Source: a virus
Direction: 5' to 3' (one strand)
Length of the DNA stretch: 34,780 nucleotides
Virus record (IMG/VR): IMGVR_UViG_3300009181_000196
Span: 1 to 34,780 of that record
Under the pieces are notes generated by a model. The model did no database searches and was not told where the DNA came from. It was given only the letters and a program-made list of their open reading frames with translations. The position numbers were made by a program, and so were the translations under genes. Below, piece by piece: positions 32,899 to 34,780 of the stretch (position 1 is the first letter of the stretch; the number at the start of each line of letters is the position of its first letter).

Positions 32899-32908
32899 TA
32901 AATAATAA

Positions 32909-34351
32909 TTATAATTCATTAATTGTATACTCAGAATACATTATTTTTTCATTATTATATATTTCTTTTCTTTTATTCGAATGTTCTGTGCCGTATTCCA
33001 ATTTGTCTGCTATATCTAAAATAACCAATTCGTCTTTATTTTCGTTTAAACGAAGACCTCTACCAATACTTTGCACAGTTCTAATGAAACTCTTGCCTCC
33101 TGCTGCGAATAAAATCATATGAAGATTTTTAATATTTACTCCAGTAGAAAAAATAGAACTAATAGCAATACAAACTACATTGTTATTATTTTCCATTATT
33201 TCTTTTACTTTATCTCTTTCCTCAACCTCAACTTCTCCACGAATAAAAAATACTTGTTTATCTTTTAAATTAGTAGACAACTGATCATATAAATGCTGCC
33301 CATGATCAATATTGTTTAACAAAATCAAAACATTATTTTTAAAATTATTACATGAAGTTTGAATTACTTTATTTCTAAAAATGTTATAAGATAAAAACTG
33401 TAGTTCATTTCTATAGTTTTCAGTAGGATCAACGCTTCCTTTTACTCTTATAGGTTTATTTAAATAATCTAATTTAATTATTTTTACCGACACATTTGTT
33501 AAAAACTTTTCTTCTCTTAATTCATGTGAAGATTTAGTAATTAAAACTGGTCCTATTTTCCCCAATACATTCCATTTATCTAAATTATCTTCTGGAAGAG
33601 TTCCAGTAAACCCGAATTTATTTGGAGTTTTAATTTTTTCTATCAACTTTGACGACTTATTGTTTTTCTTAATGCCATGAGCTTCGTCGATAATTAATAA
33701 ATCTACTGATTTGATCCATGGATTCTGTTCAAATCTACTTAGTAGAATGTCAGTATTGGCAATTATCACGTTTGCATCTAAATCTGGATCTATTTTTCCA
33801 GTCCATCTGGTGGCTTTAAAACTTACGTTGTATTCTTGAAAATCGGAAAATGTTTGATTTACTAACCCCAAATCTGGAACTATAATTAAACATTTAAAAG
33901 TTTTTGTATTTTTAGAATACAAATAAAAATTTTCTATTAACGAAGCAATCGTCAATGTTTTTCCTGCTCCTGTGCCTAATACACAAACTCCTCTTCCAGT
34001 AGACATACAAAGATTAACCGTATCTTCTTGATAATCTCTTAAATCTAGATTTAATCTTTTGATTAAAGGTTTTCCTACTTTTGGATTTAATTCAGCTAAT
34101 GCTTCTGGAGTATAACTTATCTCATAAGTATACTTTTTAAGCTCCAAAAAAGCTTTAATTTCTCCTACTAATCCAATATCAAAAGCTCCATTCGGAGCAA
34201 TTGCATACAATCTTTTCTGAGTAAAGAACGATCTGTTAAATTTGGCTGCTGGATTTTGTATAGAAAAAAACTCTCTAATCTCACCGAAGTTATCCCCAGT
34301 AAGAATAGCTTTATTTTTTTTGCTATCAAAATCTACAAGAAGCTTTATCAT
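32909..34351 (-). CDS. uvsW: SF2 helicase UvsW
   Basis: 480 residues; T4 UvsW has 503. Q-motif-like LDLRDYQEDTV, Walker A GTGAGKT (126-132), DEAH box LIIDEAH (219-225), motif III GFTGTL, and motif VI QSIGRGLR. The N-terminal about 95 residues form the small UvsW DNA-binding domain. It unwinds branched DNA and R-loops and in T4 helps switch from origin-dependent to recombination-dependent replication. The ATG overlaps the stop of the uvsY-like gene by one base (TAATG). No own promoter is seen, so it is probably cotranscribed with uvsY. Confidence 0.92.
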   Translation of the reverse strand: MIKLLVDFDSKKNKAILTGDNFGEIREFFSIQNPAAKFNRSFFTQKRLYAIAPNGAFDIGLVGEIKAFLELKKYTYEISYTPEALAELNPKVGKPLIKRLNLDLRDYQEDTVNLCMSTGRGVCVLGTGAGKTLTIASLIENFYLYSKNTKTFKCLIIVPDLGLVNQTFSDFQEYNVSFKATRWTGKIDPDLDANVIIANTDILLSRFEQNPWIKSVDLLIIDEAHGIKKNNKSSKLIEKIKTPNKFGFTGTLPEDNLDKWNVLGKIGPVLITKSSHELREEKFLTNVSVKIIKLDYLNKPIRVKGSVDPTENYRNELQFLSYNIFRNKVIQTSCNNFKNNVLILLNNIDHGQHLYDQLSTNLKDKQVFFIRGEVEVEERDKVKEIMENNNNVVCIAISSIFSTGVNIKNLHMILFAAGGKSFIRTVQSIGRGLRLNENKDELVILDIADKLEYGTEHSNKRKEIYNNEKIMYSEYTINEL

Positions 34352-34746
34352 TACATTTGTTCCATGGAAGTCATTTGAATCATATTTTTAATATCATAAG
34401 TTAAACTGGAATATATCTTTTCCACTTTTTCTAGATACTCAACAATAGATTCGTTTTCCTTTATTTCTTCGTTTATCTTTTTAACTTCATCTGTGGCTTC
34501 CACAGTCTTTTCTAAATTAATTTTAGATAAAGTAATTGGGCTTGCCGCTTCAGATTTGGAAATTAAAGATTTAACCAAGACGTTTTTTGACTTGACTAAT
34601 GTATTTAGTTCAATTTTATGGTTAATTAAACGAGAAGCCCAATAATGCTTTCTAGCAGGTGCACGCATAGAAGATTCTTTTAAATTCATTTCATTGATTT
34701 CAAGTTCTTTGTTTATCTCTGAAATATATCTTTTTAAGATTTCCAT
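34351..34746 (-). CDS. uvsY: UvsY-like recombination mediator
   Basis: 131 residues; T4 UvsY has 137. Mostly helical and charged: SEINKELEINEMNLKESSMR, then APARKHYWASRLINHKIELN and VEYLEKVEKIYSSLTYDIKN. The HYWxxxLxxHK segment and the C-terminal YLExxxKxIxxxxYxIKNxI match UvsY of T4-type phages. It would load UvsX on gp32-covered ssDNA. Size, pattern and linkage to uvsW support the call. Its -10 box TATAAT ends 8 nt before the ATG. Confidence 0.72.
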   Translation of the reverse strand: MEILKRYISEINKELEINEMNLKESSMRAPARKHYWASRLINHKIELNTLVKSKNVLVKSLISKSEAASPITLSKINLEKTVEATDEVKKINEEIKENESIVEYLEKVEKIYSSLTYDIKNMIQMTSMEQM

Positions 34747-34754
34747 ATCAAGAT

Positions 34755-34760
34755 ATTATA
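34755..34760 (-). promoter_or_regulatory. -10 element for uvsY-uvsW
   Basis: TATAAT with an upstream TGA (extended -10), 8 nt before ATG 34746. The expected -35 lies beyond the window end. Confidence 0.55.
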
Positions 34761-34780
34761 TCATATTTGATAAATAAAAT

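Overview
This window is a continuous stretch of an AT-rich, T4-type (contractile-tailed) bacteriophage genome, probably from an uncultured virus. The evidence is a near-complete set of T4-family hallmark genes: tail sheath (gp18), tail-tube family protein (gp19-like), large terminase (gp17), a gp14-like neck protein, primase (gp61), sliding clamp (gp45), ssDNA-binding protein (gp32), UvsX, DNA polymerase (gp43), Mre11/Rad50-like gp47/gp46, late sigma factor gp55, UvsW and a UvsY-like mediator. No tRNA, CRISPR array, IS element or host metabolic gene was seen, and the host cannot be named from the sequence.

Layout. 1-6205 (minus): sheath, tube-like protein, an unknown protein and the large terminase. 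The terminase is broken into two genes by a split intein with a free-standing homing endonuclease between the halves. 6290-8116 (plus): an acidic repeat protein, a small basic protein and a gp14-like neck protein. 8134-15514: an adhesin island. Its minus-strand arm holds FG-GAP repeats, a fibre-tip protein, four Ig domains and a YadA-like fibre. Its plus-strand arm holds a lectin-like protein, a fibre and a Gly-rich gp38-like adhesin. 15528-17430: small unknown genes. 17433-25669: primase, clamp, gp32, UvsX and small conserved genes. 25705-34746: polymerase, a glycosyltransferase, gp46/gp47, gp55, UvsW and UvsY.

Regulation is unusually legible. Late genes are preceded by T4-like late promoters (TATAAATA, ACTAAATA, GATAAATA, AATAAATA) that usually end exactly 5 nt before the start codon. 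Replication genes are preceded by sigma70-like promoters (TTGATT or TTGACA, 16-17 nt, TATAAT-like) whose -10 box usually ends 5-8 nt before the ATG. Both spacings place the start codon at or next to +1, so the first gene of most transcription units should be translated from a leaderless mRNA. Clear Shine-Dalgarno sequences were seen only at two operon-internal genes (24107 and 18914). Many promoters overlap the stop codon of the gene before. The clear exception is gp32, whose predicted leader of about 80 nt is mostly a (CTAA)15.5 tetranucleotide array running up to the ATG, which resembles the unstructured autoregulatory operator of T4 gene 32.

The strongest system-level finding is the terminase cassette (4275-5653): a 34-residue N-intein, a PD-(D/E)XK/NUMOD3-type homing endonuclease gene, and a 110-residue C-intein, inserted directly after the Walker B motif of the packaging ATPase. 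It belongs with the atypically split terminase inteins (AceL-TerL type). Here the whole locus is visible with its endonuclease, and a late-promoter motif sits at the break.
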